Part shown: positions 1 through 9,216 of the stretch, piece after piece
Position numbering within the stretch: the first letter of the stretch is position 1
Layout: each line of letters opens with the position of its first letter
Assembly (NCBI GenBank): GCA_016875015.1
Contig: VGSJ01000013.1
Location: forward strand, 1-47,609
Reading direction: 5' to 3'
From: Deltaproteobacteria bacterium
Lineage (GTDB): Bacteria; Desulfobacterota; Desulfobaccia; Desulfobaccales; 0-14-0-80-60-11
Length of the DNA stretch: 47,609 nt
The notes under the pieces: model-generated
What the model was told of the DNA's origin: nothing
The model's input: the letters and a program-made list of their open reading frames with translations, nothing else
Databases searched by the model: none
Program-made: the position numbers and the translations under genes

Positions 1-1
1 T

Positions 2-103
2 TATCAACTGCGCACCGACCTGGTGGGTTCGGCCCACCACGCCTTCGCCGCCGCCGGGGTGCGGCCGCCGTCGGCGGTCACCCCTCTGGGACCGGTCAGT
101 TGA
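2..103 (+). CDS. C-terminal fragment of an unidentified protein
   Basis: An open frame runs in from the left edge and stops with TGA at 101-103, giving 33 residues that end in ...PPSAVTPLGPVS. Codon use is GC-rich at third positions like the real genes of the window, which favours a genuine gene tail. No family can be recognised from so short a piece. It is convergent with the RND pump gene that ends at 277. Confidence 0.4.
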   Translation, partial: YQLRTDLVGSAHHAFAAAGVRPPSAVTPLGPVS

Positions 104-224
104 AGACCAGACGCCGGACTCCAATAGCATGTAGTGCCAACCCTTTTTTGCCATGGCTTAACTTACTGATAATCCAAAACTATTTTTTTACAACTGTCGA
201 AGATGAGTATCACGCGCCATTCTT

Positions 225-241
225 GGTGCGTAAGACGCACC
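225..241. other. Small hairpin between convergent genes
   Basis: A 7-bp stem (GGTGCGT / ACGCACC) with a 3-nt loop lies between the unknown gene ending at 103 and the pump gene ending at 277. It could help end transcription from either side, but there is no clean U-tract directly after it on either strand, so a terminator role is only possible. Confidence 0.25.
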
Positions 242-276
242 CGAAGGGAAATTACCTTTTTGAGCGCAGATTGGTA

Positions 277-3200
277 TCAGGCCCCAGGTCCCTCAGCTTC
301 CCGGCCAACCACGCGCTCCGGGCGCCGCCGCCTAAACAGGTTGACCATCTTTTTCTGGAAGGATTCCATGTAGAGGTAAAAGACCGGGGTGATGTAGAGG
401 GTGAGGAGCTGGGAGACCAGGAGGCCGCCCACCACCGCCACCCCTAAGGGCTGGCGGGATTCGGCCCCGGCCCCGAAGCCCAGGGCGATGGGCAGGGACC
501 CCATAAGGGCCGCCATGGTGGTCATCATGATGGGCCGGAAGCGGACCAGGGCCCCGGAGTAAATCGCCTCCCGGGGGCTTAGGCCCTCGGTGCGCTGGGC
601 GTCCAGGGCGAAGTCGATCATCATGATGGCGTTTTTCTTGACGATCCCCACCAGCATGATCACCCCCACAAAAGCGTAGATGTTCAGGTCCATACCGAAG
701 AGCATCAAGGCCAACAAGGCCCCGACCCCGGCGGAGGGCAGCCCCGAGAGGATGGTCAGGGGGTGGATGAAGCTCTCATACAAGATGCCCAGGATCAGGT
801 AGATCACCAGAATAGACATGATCAACAGGAGCCACAAGCCCTGCATGGAGGCCTGGAAGGCCTGGGCCGCGCCCTGGAAGTTGGTGGTGATGGTGGCCGG
901 CAACATCTGCCGGGCCAGCTTGTCCACTGCGGCCACCGCGTCGCCCAGGGCCGCTCCCGGCTTGAGGTTGAAGGAGATGGTCACCGCCGGCAGCTGGCCC
1001 GCGTGGTTGATGGTCAGGGGTCCCAGGTTCCGGGTCAGGCCGGCCACCGCATCCAGGGGCACTAACTGGCCTTTGCTGGAGCGGATATAGAGCCACTGCA
1101 GGGCCGCGGGGTCCGCCTGGTACCGGGGCGCAAACTCCATGATGACGTCGTATTCGTTGTTGGGGGCGTAAATGGTGGAGATCTGCCGGGAGCCGTAGGC
1201 GTAGTAGAGGGCGTCCTCGACCTGATGGGCCGTGACCCCCAGGGTGGCCGCCTTGTCCCGGTTGATCTCCACGTTGACCTGAGGGTTTTTGATCTGCAGG
1301 TCGCTGGTCACGTCGATCAGCCCCGGCAGGGTGCGCACCTTGGCCTCCAGCAGGGGGGCATGATGGTACAGGTCCTTGATGTCCGGGCTCTGGAGGGTCA
1401 ACTGGTACAGGCTCTTGGTCAGCATGCCGCCGAGGCGGATGGGGGGCAGGTTCTGCATGAAGGCCCGGATGCCCGGTACCGTGGCCAACTGGGGCCGCAA
1501 CTGCTGGATAATTTCTTCCACTCCCGGGCGCTGGTTCCGGGGGATGAGGCGGATGAATATGCGGCCGGTGTTGCCCGCCACGTTAGGACCGCTGGCCCCG
1601 ACGCTGGACATCCAGTTCTTCACATAAGGGTTTTCGGCGACAATGGCCGCCAACGCCTTTTGTTGCCGCACCATGGCATCGAAAGAGATGCCTTGGGCCG
1701 CCTCGGTGAAGGTAAAAATCGATCCCGTGTCCTCGCTGGGGAGAAACCCTTTGGGAATAATCCCCAGCAGGAACAGGGTGAGCACCAGGAGCAGGACGGA
1801 AACAATCATGGTGGACCGCTGGCGCCGGAGCACCCAGGTCAGGGTCCGGTCATAGCCGTGGAGCATCCCCTGAAAGATGCGCTCCGTCAGGTCATACAGG
1901 CGGCCGTGGCGCTCCTCCCGGGGCGGCCGCAGGAACCGGCTGCACAGCATGGGCGTGAGGGTCAGGGAAACAAAGCCGGACACCAGGATGGCCGCGGCGA
2001 TGGTCACGGCGAATTCGTGGAGCAGCCTCCCCAGGATACCGCCCAGAAAGAACACCGGGATAAACACGGCCGCCAGGGACAGGGTCATGGAGAGAATGGT
2101 GAAGCCGATCTCCCGGGAGCCGTTGATGGCCGCCTCGAACGGCGGCTCTCCCATCTCCATGTGCCGGACGATATTTTCCAGCACCACGATGGCGTCGTCC
2201 ACCACGAACCCCACGCACAGGATCAGGGCCATGAGGGACAGGTTGTCCAGGCTGTAGTCCAGGAGATACATCACGGAAAAGGTGCCCACGATGGACAAGG
2301 GCAGCGCCAGGCTGGGGATTACGGTGGCCGAGAAATTCCGCAGGAAGAGAAAGATCACCATGACCACCAGCCCCAGGGCCAACAGCAGGGTGAACTGGAC
2401 GTCGTTCACCGATTCCCGGATGGTGGCGGAGCGGTCGTACAGGGTGACGATGTGCACCGACGCGGGGATCTGGTTCCTTATGGTGGGCAACAACCTATTA
2501 ATGGAGTCCACCACCTCGATGGTGTTGGTGCCCGGCTGTCGCTGGATGGCCAAGACGATGGCCCGGGAAGTTTTGTACCAGGAGGCGATCTTGTCGTTGG
2601 AGACGCTGTTGATCACCCGGCCAATCTCCGACAGGCGCACGGGTTGGCCGCCCCGGTAGGCCACGATGAGGGGGCGGTACGCCTCGGCGGTGGTGAGCTG
2701 CCCCGTGGCCTGCACCGTAAAGGCCTGATGCGCGCCGTAGAGGGTCCCCGTGGGCAGGTTGACGTTTTCTTTCCTGACCGCGTCGGCCACCTCGTTAATT
2801 CCCAGGCCGCGGCTGGCCAGGGCCTTGGGGTCCAGCTGGACGCGCACCGCAAACTTCTGCTCCCCGAAGATCTGGACCTGGGCCACCCCGTTGATCATGG
2901 AAATGCGCTGAGCCATGAGGGTGTCGGCATATTCGTTCACGGTGGACAGGGGCAGGGTCTCGGAGGTCACCGCCAGGTAGAGGACCGGCTGATCCGCGGG
3001 GTTCACCTTCTGGTACACCGGCGGGGTGGGCATGTCCGGGGGCAACTGCTTGGAGGCCTTGCCGATGGCCGCCTGGACGTCCTGGGCCGCGCCATCCAGA
3101 CTGCGGCTCAGATTGAATTGCAGGGTGATCTGGGTGAGTCCCAGGGCGTTGGTGGAGTTCATGGAGTCCAGGCCGGCGATGGTGGAGAACTGGCGTTCCA

Positions 3201-3399
3201 GGGGGGTGGCCACCGAGGAGGCCATGGTCTCGGGGGAGGCCCCGGGGAGATTGGCGGTCACCATGATGGTGGGAAAATCGACGTTGGGCAAATCGCTCAC
3301 CGGGAGGTAGCGATAGCTCATGGCCCCGAAAAGCAGGATCGCCAGCATGACCAGGGTGGTCATGACCGGCCGGCGGATGAAGAGCTCGGTGAAGTGCAT
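277..3399 (-). CDS. RND-family multidrug efflux transporter (MdtB/AcrB-like inner-membrane pump)
   Basis: The protein is 1040 residues, the normal length for HAE-RND pumps. It starts MHFTELFIRRPVMTTL, a typical pump N-terminus with the first membrane helix. A second bundle of helices begins near residue 335 and carries the proton-relay acidic pair (GFVVDDAIVV, Asp401-402). The second half repeats the fold, with helices from about 855 and a final cluster ending in a basic tail. The sequence resembles MdtB/MdtC-type pumps more than AcrB. The membrane-fusion partner gene lies 18 bp upstream in the same direction, so the two form an operon. Only one pump gene is present, unlike the MdtBC pair, and no TolC gene is adjacent; the TolC at 11277 could serve both systems. 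Substrate is unknown. Confidence 0.95.
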   Translation of the reverse strand: MHFTELFIRRPVMTTLVMLAILLFGAMSYRYLPVSDLPNVDFPTIMVTANLPGASPETMASSVATPLERQFSTIAGLDSMNSTNALGLTQITLQFNLSRSLDGAAQDVQAAIGKASKQLPPDMPTPPVYQKVNPADQPVLYLAVTSETLPLSTVNEYADTLMAQRISMINGVAQVQIFGEQKFAVRVQLDPKALASRGLGINEVADAVRKENVNLPTGTLYGAHQAFTVQATGQLTTAEAYRPLIVAYRGGQPVRLSEIGRVINSVSNDKIASWYKTSRAIVLAIQRQPGTNTIEVVDSINRLLPTIRNQIPASVHIVTLYDRSATIRESVNDVQFTLLLALGLVVMVIFLFLRNFSATVIPSLALPLSIVGTFSVMYLLDYSLDNLSLMALILCVGFVVDDAIVVLENIVRHMEMGEPPFEAAINGSREIGFTILSMTLSLAAVFIPVFFLGGILGRLLHEFAVTIAAAILVSGFVSLTLTPMLCSRFLRPPREERHGRLYDLTERIFQGMLHGYDRTLTWVLRRQRSTMIVSVLLLVLTLFLLGIIPKGFLPSEDTGSIFTFTEAAQGISFDAMVRQQKALAAIVAENPYVKNWMSSVGASGPNVAGNTGRIFIRLIPRNQRPGVEEIIQQLRPQLATVPGIRAFMQNLPPIRLGGMLTKSLYQLTLQSPDIKDLYHHAPLLEAKVRTLPGLIDVTSDLQIKNPQVNVEINRDKAATLGVTAHQVEDALYYAYGSRQISTIYAPNNEYDVIMEFAPRYQADPAALQWLYIRSSKGQLVPLDAVAGLTRNLGPLTINHAGQLPAVTISFNLKPGAALGDAVAAVDKLARQMLPATITTNFQGAAQAFQASMQGLWLLLIMSILVIYLILGILYESFIHPLTILSGLPSAGVGALLALMLFGMDLNIYAFVGVIMLVGIVKKNAIMMIDFALDAQRTEGLSPREAIYSGALVRFRPIMMTTMAALMGSLPIALGFGAGAESRQPLGVAVVGGLLVSQLLTLYITPVFYLYMESFQKKMVNLFRRRRPERVVGREAEGPGA

Positions 3400-3417
3400 A
3401 GGGCCGCTCCGGGACTT

Positions 3418-4542
3418 TTAGATCCCGGTCTTGATCGAAACCAGGGCTCCCGGCGCCAGCCGGATCTGGCCGTCGGTCACGACCAGTTCCCCGGGCTTGA
3501 GCCCCTTGGTGATAATGACGTCGCCGTCGATGGGGCGCCCCACTTCCACGGGGCGGATCGAAACGGTCAGGTCGGGCTTCACCACGAAGACAAACTGCCC
3601 TTCCTGGCTCGTCTGAATGGCCTGGGAGGGGACCAGAATGGCGTTGGGCTGGGTTGAGAGTTGCACCACCACGTTGACGAACAGCCCCGGCCACAGGCGC
3701 TTGGGCTCGTTGGTAAAGGTGGCTTTGCACAAGATGGTCCCCGTGGTTTTGTCCACGGTGTTGTCGATAAAGCTGAGGACCCCGACCTCGGGGTTGTTCT
3801 CCTGCCCGGCGATGACGGCCGAAACCAGGATCTTTCCCTCCGCCATGTACTTCCGGATCGCCGCCAGGTTTTGTTCTGGGATGGCAAACGAGACGTAGAT
3901 GGGCTGGATCTGGTTGATGACCACCATGGCGGTGTCGGCGTCGGCCTTGATCATGTTCCCCCGGGGCGCGATCAGGCTGCCGGTGCGGCCGTTCATGGGG
4001 GCCTTGATATAACAATAACTGAGATTGAGCCGGGCATTGTGCACCGCCACCTGGCCGGCATTGACCGTGGCGGCCAGAGACTCGGCGGTGGCCTTGGCCT
4101 GGTCGTAATCCTGCTGGCTGACGAACTGTTTCCTGATCAACTCGGCATAACGCCCCGCGTCGGCCTGGGCCTTGTTGGCCAACGCTTTATCCCGGGCCAG
4201 GTTGGCTTCCACCTGTCTGAGAGCCGCCTCATACGGGCGCGGATCAATAACGAAGAGGAGGTCGCCCTGTTTCACGTCCTGGCCTTCCTTAAAATTGACC
4301 TGGACCAGCTGGCCCGCCAGGCGGGACTTGATGGACACGGTGGAGTAAGCCTCGACGTTGCCGATGACCTTCAACTCCACGGGCACGGTCTTCTTCGTTA
4401 CCGTGGCCACCAGGACTGGCGCCGGCGGGGGCGGGGGCGGCTTTTTGTCGCCGGAACAGGAGGACGTCAGGAGGAGAACGGTGAGAAACAGGGAGAACCA
4501 GACCGTGGCCCTAAAACCGAGATAATCTTTAGAATTGTCCAT
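3418..4542 (-). CDS. RND efflux membrane-fusion (periplasmic adaptor) protein, MdtA/HlyD family
   Basis: This is a 374-residue adaptor linking the inner-membrane pump to an outer-membrane channel. The ATG at 4542 is chosen because it directly precedes the signal sequence; the frame also allows a TTG nine codons earlier. A hydrophobic stretch ends in LLLTSSCSGD, a plausible lipoprotein cleavage site, followed by a proline-rich linker (KKPPPPPPAP). The biotinyl-lipoyl-like half motifs (VEAYSTVSIKSRLAGQLV and LSYCYIKAPMNGRTG) flank a coiled-coil hairpin rich in Ala, Gln and Lys. The C-terminal beta-barrel and membrane-proximal domains follow. The lipobox has Thr at -3, which is not ideal, so membrane anchoring is likely rather than certain. 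Confidence 0.92.
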   Translation of the reverse strand: MDNSKDYLGFRATVWFSLFLTVLLLTSSCSGDKKPPPPPPAPVLVATVTKKTVPVELKVIGNVEAYSTVSIKSRLAGQLVQVNFKEGQDVKQGDLLFVIDPRPYEAALRQVEANLARDKALANKAQADAGRYAELIRKQFVSQQDYDQAKATAESLAATVNAGQVAVHNARLNLSYCYIKAPMNGRTGSLIAPRGNMIKADADTAMVVINQIQPIYVSFAIPEQNLAAIRKYMAEGKILVSAVIAGQENNPEVGVLSFIDNTVDKTTGTILCKATFTNEPKRLWPGLFVNVVVQLSTQPNAILVPSQAIQTSQEGQFVFVVKPDLTVSIRPVEVGRPIDGDVIITKGLKPGELVVTDGQIRLAPGALVSIKTGI

Positions 4543-5101
4543 GGATGATTGAGGGTTCACGTTTTTCAAGAACCAGGCTTACATGGAGTATATCAGGATG
4601 GCATGAAGCTCCCTCTCGGCTAAAAAAATCCGAGTGCGCTCCCCCAGCCCAATTTGGTAATTATAATAAATCTCGCTCCCTAAATCCAGGAGAGATCGTT
4701 TTCCCAATGCCGGCAATTCATCCCATACACGACCTTCTAATACCATGGCATTTGGGCGGCACCGTACCGGATTTCATACGACCGCCGGGTGCGACGCTAC
4801 GGAAACCAAGCGGTTGTGTCCCGGCAAACCAATGAGACAGAAGCGGCACAAATTCCGCCGAAAAGGCGCGAAAAAGGCGTTTCCGCAACTTAACTTATTT
4901 ATATTGCCACAATATTTTTTTGACCAGGTTTTTCTGGGGGAAAAGGTCTGGAGGAGATGGCCTTCCTGTGGTAATATTCACGTCGTATGGCCAGGTTAGC
5001 AAACCCGGGGGCGATTTTCCCTCTCACATATCATCGCGCCCCATACCCCGGTTTTTCTGCTAAAAGGCCTCCATCTTTTCCCCAAGGAGCACTTCCAGAA
5101 T
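4543..5101. other. Divergent intergenic region, no gene recognised
   Basis: This AT-richer stretch separates the minus-strand efflux operon from the plus-strand trpB2-like gene, so promoters for both should lie here. Short open frames occur in it, but their translations look like non-coding sequence and lack ribosome sites. A short inverted repeat (CTCGG / CCGAG around a run of seven A) is near 4615-4634. An AGGAG sits about 12 nt before the trpB2-like start, which is longer than ideal spacing. No RNA gene was recognised. Confidence 0.5.
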
Positions 5102-6466
5102 ATGGATTCCTACAAGATACATCTGAGCGAAGCCGAGATGCCCCAGGAGTGGTACAACATCATCCCGGATCTGCCCTCCCCGATGCCGCCTTATCTCCAC
5201 CCGGCCACCGGCGACCCCATTACCCCTGACGACCTGGCGCCCATCTTTCCCCGGGCCTTAATCGAGCAGGAAGTGAGCCCGGAGCGTTGGCTCCCCATTC
5301 CCGACGAGGTGTTGCGTATCTATCAGTTGTGGCGGCCCAGCCCCCTGCACCGGGCCCGCAACCTGGAGGCGGTCCTGAAAACCCCGGCCCGCATCTATTA
5401 TAAGAACGAATCCGTCAGCCCCGCGGGCAGCCACAAGCCCAACACCGCGGTGGCCCAGGCCTATTACAACAAGGCGGCGGGCATCAAACGGCTGGCCACC
5501 GAAACCGGCGCCGGCCAGTGGGGCTGCGCCCTGGCCCTGGCCTGTAACTTTTTCTCCATAGAATGCACCGTGTATATGGTCAAGGTGAGCTATCATCAGA
5601 AGCCCTACCGCCGGTCGCTCATGCACATCTGGGGGGCCAGCGTCCACCCCTCGCCCACGGACCGCACCCAGGCCGGCCGGTCCATTCTGGCGAGGGCCCC
5701 GGAGACCTCCGGGAGCCTGGGCATGGCCATCTCCGAGGCGGTGGAGGACGCCGCCACCCACGACGACACCAACTATGCCCTGGGCAGCGTCCTCAACCAC
5801 GTGATGCTGCACCAGACCATTGTGGGGCTGGAGACCAAGAAGCAACTGGCCCTGGCCGGGGAGTCCCCGGACGTGCTCATCGGCTGCGTCGGCGGCGGCA
5901 GCAACTTTGCGGGGTTCTGCTTCCCGTTCGTCCCGGACAAACTGAAGGGCCAGGATATCCGTTTTGTGGCGGTGGAACCCACCGCCTGCCCCACCCTGAC
6001 CAAGGGGACCTACACCTATGACTTCGGGGACACCGCCGGCCTCACCCCCCTGATCATGATGTACACCCTGGGGCACTCCTTCGTGCCGTCAGGAATCCAT
6101 GCCGGAGGCCTGCGCTACCACGGGGACGCCCCGCTTTTGTGCCAACTGGTGCACGAGAAGGTCATTGAGGCCCGGGCCTACCCCCAGAACCCGGTCTTTG
6201 AGGCGGCCCGCCTATTCGCCGCAACCGAGGGGCTCATCCCGGCCCCGGAGACCGCCCACGCCGTCAAGGCCGCGGTGGACGAGGCCCGGCTGTGCAAGGA
6301 GACCAATCAGGCCAAGTGCATCGTCTTTAATTTTTCGGGCCACGGCCACTTCGATCTGGCGGCCTACGACGCGTTTCTAGAAGGCCAGCTCCAGGATATC
6401 GAGATCGACCCGGAAGAAATGATCCAGAAGGCCCTGGCGGAACTGCCGAAGATCAAGGGGCAATAA
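5102..6466 (+). CDS. trpB: Tryptophan synthase beta chain, TrpB2-type PLP enzyme
   Basis: The 454-residue length and sequence fit the TrpB2 branch (longer than the approximately 400-residue TrpB1), which condenses indole with serine through pyridoxal phosphate. The PLP lysine lies in AGSHKPNTA (about residue 121), and the phosphate-binding loop is the glycine-rich [11 protein letters not shown] near 262-272. The N-terminal extension ([25 protein letters not shown]) is characteristic of TrpB2. The C-terminal HGHFD motif is also present. The gene stands alone, without trpA or other trp genes. TrpB2 proteins often act independently of TrpA, for instance in indole salvage; that role is inference here. 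Confidence 0.93.
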   Translation: MDSYKIHLSEAEMPQEWYNIIPDLPSPMPPYLHPATGDPITPDDLAPIFPRALIEQEVSPERWLPIPDEVLRIYQLWRPSPLHRARNLEAVLKTPARIYYKNESVSPAGSHKPNTAVAQAYYNKAAGIKRLATETGAGQWGCALALACNFFSIECTVYMVKVSYHQKPYRRSLMHIWGASVHPSPTDRTQAGRSILARAPETSGSLGMAISEAVEDAATHDDTNYALGSVLNHVMLHQTIVGLETKKQLALAGESPDVLIGCVGGGSNFAGFCFPFVPDKLKGQDIRFVAVEPTACPTLTKGTYTYDFGDTAGLTPLIMMYTLGHSFVPSGIHAGGLRYHGDAPLLCQLVHEKVIEARAYPQNPVFEAARLFAATEGLIPAPETAHAVKAAVDEARLCKETNQAKCIVFNFSGHGHFDLAAYDAFLEGQLQDIEIDPEEMIQKALAELPKIKGQ

Positions 6467-6557
6467 TACCGTTTTCCGTTTTCTGTTTTCTATAAAGCAG
6501 TCGCCCCGGCGGTGGTGCTCCGTGTAGGGCGGGCGCTGCCCGCCATAATTACGGTCC

Positions 6558-6642
6558 GAAAAGTTCTTTAAATCCCTGGCGCAGGCTTTCCAGCCTGCGC
6601 CAGGGAAACGGATTAGTAATGCACAGGCTGGAAAGCCTGTGC
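6558..6642. repeat. REP-like composite repeat, copy 1 (head plus two palindromes)
   Basis: A head motif GAAAAGTTCTTTAA (6558-6571) is followed by a perfect 14-bp-arm palindrome at 6574-6605 with loop TTCC, and then an inverted-orientation unit at 6621-6642. The same head plus palindrome organisation recurs at 10287 and 17559, so this is a dispersed family and not a gene-specific terminator. Confidence 0.85.
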
Positions 6643-6745
6643 CACCGGCTTATAGGGCGGCCCGTGGCCGCCATGCCTGGCGCCCCAGACGCACTCTACG
6701 GCTGGATAGCCGGGGGAGCTGTCCCGCATTAGGACTTTTCATGCT

Positions 6746-6775
6746 TTACGGGTGGGCCAAAGGCCCATGAATGAC
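6746..6775. repeat. 30-bp dispersed repeat, copy 1
   Basis: This block, containing TGGGCC...GGCCCA dyad symmetry and ending CATGAATGAC, matches 10529-10558 at 29 of 30 positions. In both places it lies downstream of a CACAGG-type palindrome and shortly after the word ACTTTTCAT, so it seems to be part of a larger composite element. Confidence 0.7.
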
Positions 6776-6780
6776 CGCCC

Positions 6781-7263
6781 TCAAATTTTCATGAGAGGCG
6801 AACCGGCGCCTTGACGCTTCTGGTCCCAGGCCCGGCGGATGACGTCCGCGGTGAACTCGGGCAGGTCGAAGCAGGCAAGCTCGCTCAGAGAAACGAACCG
6901 GGCCGCGGTGATGTCCGAGCCGACGGTCAACTCCCCCCCTAAATAGTCGCAGAGGTAATCCACCAGGACATAGTGATAGGCGATGCGGCCGTCGGGGTCG
7001 GGAAAGATGCGCTCGGCTACCGCCGCGATGCCCAGGAGGGTCACGGTCAGCCCGGTCTCTTCCGCCAGTTCCCGCTTAATGGCGGCCGCCAGGGTCTCCC
7101 CCAGCTCCACCAAGCCGCCGGGCAGGCTCCAGGAGCCCAGGGCCGGCTCCTGGCCCCGGCGCACCAACAGAACCTCATCGCCCTTAAAGACCACGGCGCC
7201 AACGCCCACCAGGGGTTGTTGCGGGTAGCGGCGTTTGATACCGGAGTTTTCTCCACCAGGCAT
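6781..7263 (-). CDS. NUDIX hydrolase
   Basis: This protein of about 160 residues has a complete Nudix box: a Gly, five residues, Glu, seven residues, then RELAEETGL. The box binds the metal and positions water for hydrolysis of nucleoside diphosphates linked to another moiety. The upstream strand pattern (VGVGAVVFKGDEVLLVRRG) and the SWSLPGG lead-in resemble ADP-ribose or 8-oxo-dGTP-type pyrophosphatases, but the substrate cannot be read from the sequence. The ATG at 7263 is preferred; the frame allows a TTG three codons upstream. Neither has a good ribosome site. It lies 69 bp behind the polyferredoxin gene on the same strand and may be cotranscribed with it. Confidence 0.9.
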   Translation of the reverse strand: MPGGENSGIKRRYPQQPLVGVGAVVFKGDEVLLVRRGQEPALGSWSLPGGLVELGETLAAAIKRELAEETGLTVTLLGIAAVAERIFPDPDGRIAYHYVLVDYLCDYLGGELTVGSDITAARFVSLSELACFDLPEFTADVIRRAWDQKRQGAGSPLMKI

Positions 7264-7332
7264 CTTAATCAATTCTGAAATCCCAAGGGTCGCTTGCCAG
7301 GATGAACTCAGGAACAGGGCGGCTTATTCCGC

Positions 7333-8892
7333 TCACATTTCAACCCGCAATGACCGCTTCACCCGGATGGCCGCGGCGCCGCCCACGGGACAGACGTGTT
7401 CGCAGTGGCCGCAGCCGATGCAGCGGTCCGGGATCACCATGGGCAGTTTCACCTTCACCCGTTCCCCCTGGACATTGACGACCTCCTGCTCGGAAAAGGT
7501 GATGGCCTTGGGGGAGACGGGGCAATGTTCTTCGCACACCAGGCAATCGGCGCCTTCGGTGTAAGGAATGCACCGGGTGCGGTCGATGGCGGCGGTCCCC
7601 AGGACAACGGCCTGTTTGACCTTCAGTTTGAGGTGGGGGATGGCGCCGGTGGGACACACCTGGCCGCACAGGTTGCAGGAGTAAGAGCAATATCCCATCC
7701 GCGGTATGAGCCGCGGGGTGTAGAGCCCCTCCAGCCCCGCTTCCCACAGGACCGGCTGCAGGCCGTTGGTCAGGCAGACCTTCAGGCACTGGCCGCAGCG
7801 GATGCAGCGGGAGAGAACCTCCGCCTCGGTCTGGGCCCCGGGGGGCCGGACGAGAAATTCATCGGGCCGCCGGGCCAGGGAACCCAGGCGGATGAAGGGC
7901 GCGGCCACGGCCCCCGAGGCCACCGCGGTGATGAGTTGGCGCCTCCCCAGGTCCAGGGGGGTCCGGGGGGCTTTGGAGGTCCAGGTAAAGCTCACCCGGT
8001 CCTCTTTGTCGCAGGCCTCCAGGCAGCGGAGGCAGAGTTGGCATTCGGCCGTGGAGTGGCGGGCCGGTTTCCCCGGGGCAAACGCGGCCATCTTACACAC
8101 CTGGGCGCAGTCGCCGCAGTCGGGGCAGAGGGCGGTAGGCCGCCGCCTCAGCCGGGAGAAGCGGGCGATGAGGCCGTAGAGGGCCCCCAGGGGACAGAAG
8201 GCCCGGCACCAGAAACGCCGGTCGAAGCGTTCCCCAGCCACCACCAGGGCAAAGAGCATCAGGGTGAAAAACGGCAGGAGATAGACCAGGGGCCGGAAGG
8301 GCAGCGCCGTGGCCTTGAAGAATTGATAGAGCGGCTCGCTCACGTAGGTGAAGGGCGGACCCAAACGGTAGAAGGTCAGCCCGGCCTTTTCCACCCCGTA
8401 GCCGAAGGCGGGGTAAAAGACGATGGCCAGGGTGCGGTAGAGCAGGGACAATGGGTCGAACAGCCCCACCAGATTCAAGGAAAAGAGGGACCCCGCCAGC
8501 AGTCCTGCCAGCAGGTAGTACTTGCCCCGGCGCCACCGGGCCGCCGCGCCGCGGTCCGGGCGCGGGGTAAAAAGCAGCCGGCGGGCCCCGTCCAGGGTGG
8601 TGCCCAGGGGGCAGACCCAGCCGCAGAAAAACCGGCCCAGAATGAAGGTCAGGGCCACCATGACCAGGGACCAGAACAGCCCGGCCACCAGGGGGCTGAA
8701 GGTCAGGAGCTGGGCCGCCAGGATCAGGGGGTCGAACCGAAAGAACAGGTCCACCGGCCAGGCCAGGTTTTCCTGCCCCCCGAATTCGGCTTTCAAAAAC
8801 AGCCACCCAAACAGCGCCAGGAAGAGGATCTGGGTGGCCCGGCGTAGGCGCGCGTAGGCGCGGCCGGTTAAGGAGAAACTGGTTTTATCCAT
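7333..8892 (-). CDS. Membrane-bound polyferredoxin, NapH-like domain fused to NapG/MauM-like ferredoxin domain
   Basis: The first approximately 230 residues form a NapH/NosR-type membrane module with several helices and two CxxxCP motifs (FCGWVCPLG and WCRAFCPLG). Two cysteine-rich ferredoxin motifs follow (CPDCGDCAQVC, CQLCLRCLEAC). A hydrophobic segment preceded by GRRQLITAV comes next, near residue 317, and then further clusters (CIRCGQCLKVC, CNLCGQVCP, CLVCEEHCP, CIGCGHCEHVCP). The total is at least six 4Fe-4S sites on both sides of that segment. The layout equals NapH followed by NapG, including NapG's twin-arginine leader retained as an internal membrane span. It probably moves electrons between quinol and an acceptor. 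The Tat-exported DUF362 gene upstream is a likely partner; the partnership is inference from gene order. Confidence 0.88.
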   Translation of the reverse strand: MDKTSFSLTGRAYARLRRATQILFLALFGWLFLKAEFGGQENLAWPVDLFFRFDPLILAAQLLTFSPLVAGLFWSLVMVALTFILGRFFCGWVCPLGTTLDGARRLLFTPRPDRGAAARWRRGKYYLLAGLLAGSLFSLNLVGLFDPLSLLYRTLAIVFYPAFGYGVEKAGLTFYRLGPPFTYVSEPLYQFFKATALPFRPLVYLLPFFTLMLFALVVAGERFDRRFWCRAFCPLGALYGLIARFSRLRRRPTALCPDCGDCAQVCKMAAFAPGKPARHSTAECQLCLRCLEACDKEDRVSFTWTSKAPRTPLDLGRRQLITAVASGAVAAPFIRLGSLARRPDEFLVRPPGAQTEAEVLSRCIRCGQCLKVCLTNGLQPVLWEAGLEGLYTPRLIPRMGYCSYSCNLCGQVCPTGAIPHLKLKVKQAVVLGTAAIDRTRCIPYTEGADCLVCEEHCPVSPKAITFSEQEVVNVQGERVKVKLPMVIPDRCIGCGHCEHVCPVGGAAAIRVKRSLRVEM

Positions 8893-8973
8893 TGATTTTT
8901 CCGGGTTGAGGCCATGTTCAGGAAACGAGAGGGATAGTTATTGCAAAAAGCTCCTTCCCATTGATGGTTCTTA

Positions 8974-9066
8974 AATCCCCCTAAAGTCCCCCTTTTTCAA
9001 AGGGGGACTTTCAAAGGATTTCCGTTAAGTTCCCCCGTTGGAAAAGGGGGGGTAGGGGGGATTTAG
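8974..9066. repeat. CCCCCTTT-type composite palindromic repeat, copy 1
   Basis: Runs such as AATCCCCCTAAAGTCCCCC are followed by their inverted complements (AAAGGGGGACTTT, AAAAGGGGGGG, AGGGGGGATTT). The same vocabulary, in a slightly different order, occurs at 20991-21077 and 23511-23592. This looks like a dispersed non-autonomous repeat. Confidence 0.75.
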
Positions 9067-9134
9067 GTTCTTGGAGCATGTGCCATAACGGAAAAAGCTT
9101 TTGGCATTCCCTATAATTAGCCCAAAAATCTCGC

Positions 9135-9158
9135 AGGGGCGGTGAGTTCACCGCCCCT
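9135..9158. repeat. GC-rich palindrome with short T-tracts on both sides
   Basis: Arms AGGGGCGGTGA and TCACCGCCCCT (11 bp, 2-nt loop) are followed on the plus strand by a T-run within ACTTTTTGCC, and on the minus strand by ...GATTTTTGG. It could attenuate transcription downstream of the DUF362 gene. The core GGGGCGG...CCGCCCC also occurs at 47266-47294, so it may simply be a repeat. Confidence 0.5.
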
Positions 9159-9216
9159 ACTTTTTGCCTGGTTATATCTCAAGAGGCCACCGGGGCCCTG
9201 ACCCGGGGTTTTCCGG

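Larger units (their letters stand above)
6467..6780. other. Repeat-filled intergenic region between trpB2 and the NUDIX gene
   Basis: No gene is seen. The stretch carries the CACAGG-type palindromes at 6558-6642, GC-rich palindromic filler (near 6655-6720), and a 30-bp block at 6746-6775 that recurs at 10529-10558. The two flanking genes converge here. Confidence 0.6.
8893..9216. other. Intergenic region with repeats between DUF362 and polyferredoxin genes
   Basis: No gene is seen in this 324-bp gap, although both flanking genes read leftward. It holds a CCCCCTTT/AAAGGGGG repeat cluster (8974-9066) and a GC-rich hairpin (9135-9158). If the two genes form one operon, the transcript must pass through these structures. 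Confidence 0.6.

Noticed and set aside
1225-3657. Long antisense open frame (about 810 codons) opposite the RND pump gene
   Set aside because: It is a shadow frame of GC-rich coding DNA: it lacks any recognisable domain, is dominated by Gly, His, Gln and Arg, and lies exactly opposite a clear pump gene.
4545-4999. Two overlapping short open frames in the mdtA-trpB gap
   Set aside because: No ribosome site, no recognisable domain, irregular composition; they read as intergenic DNA.
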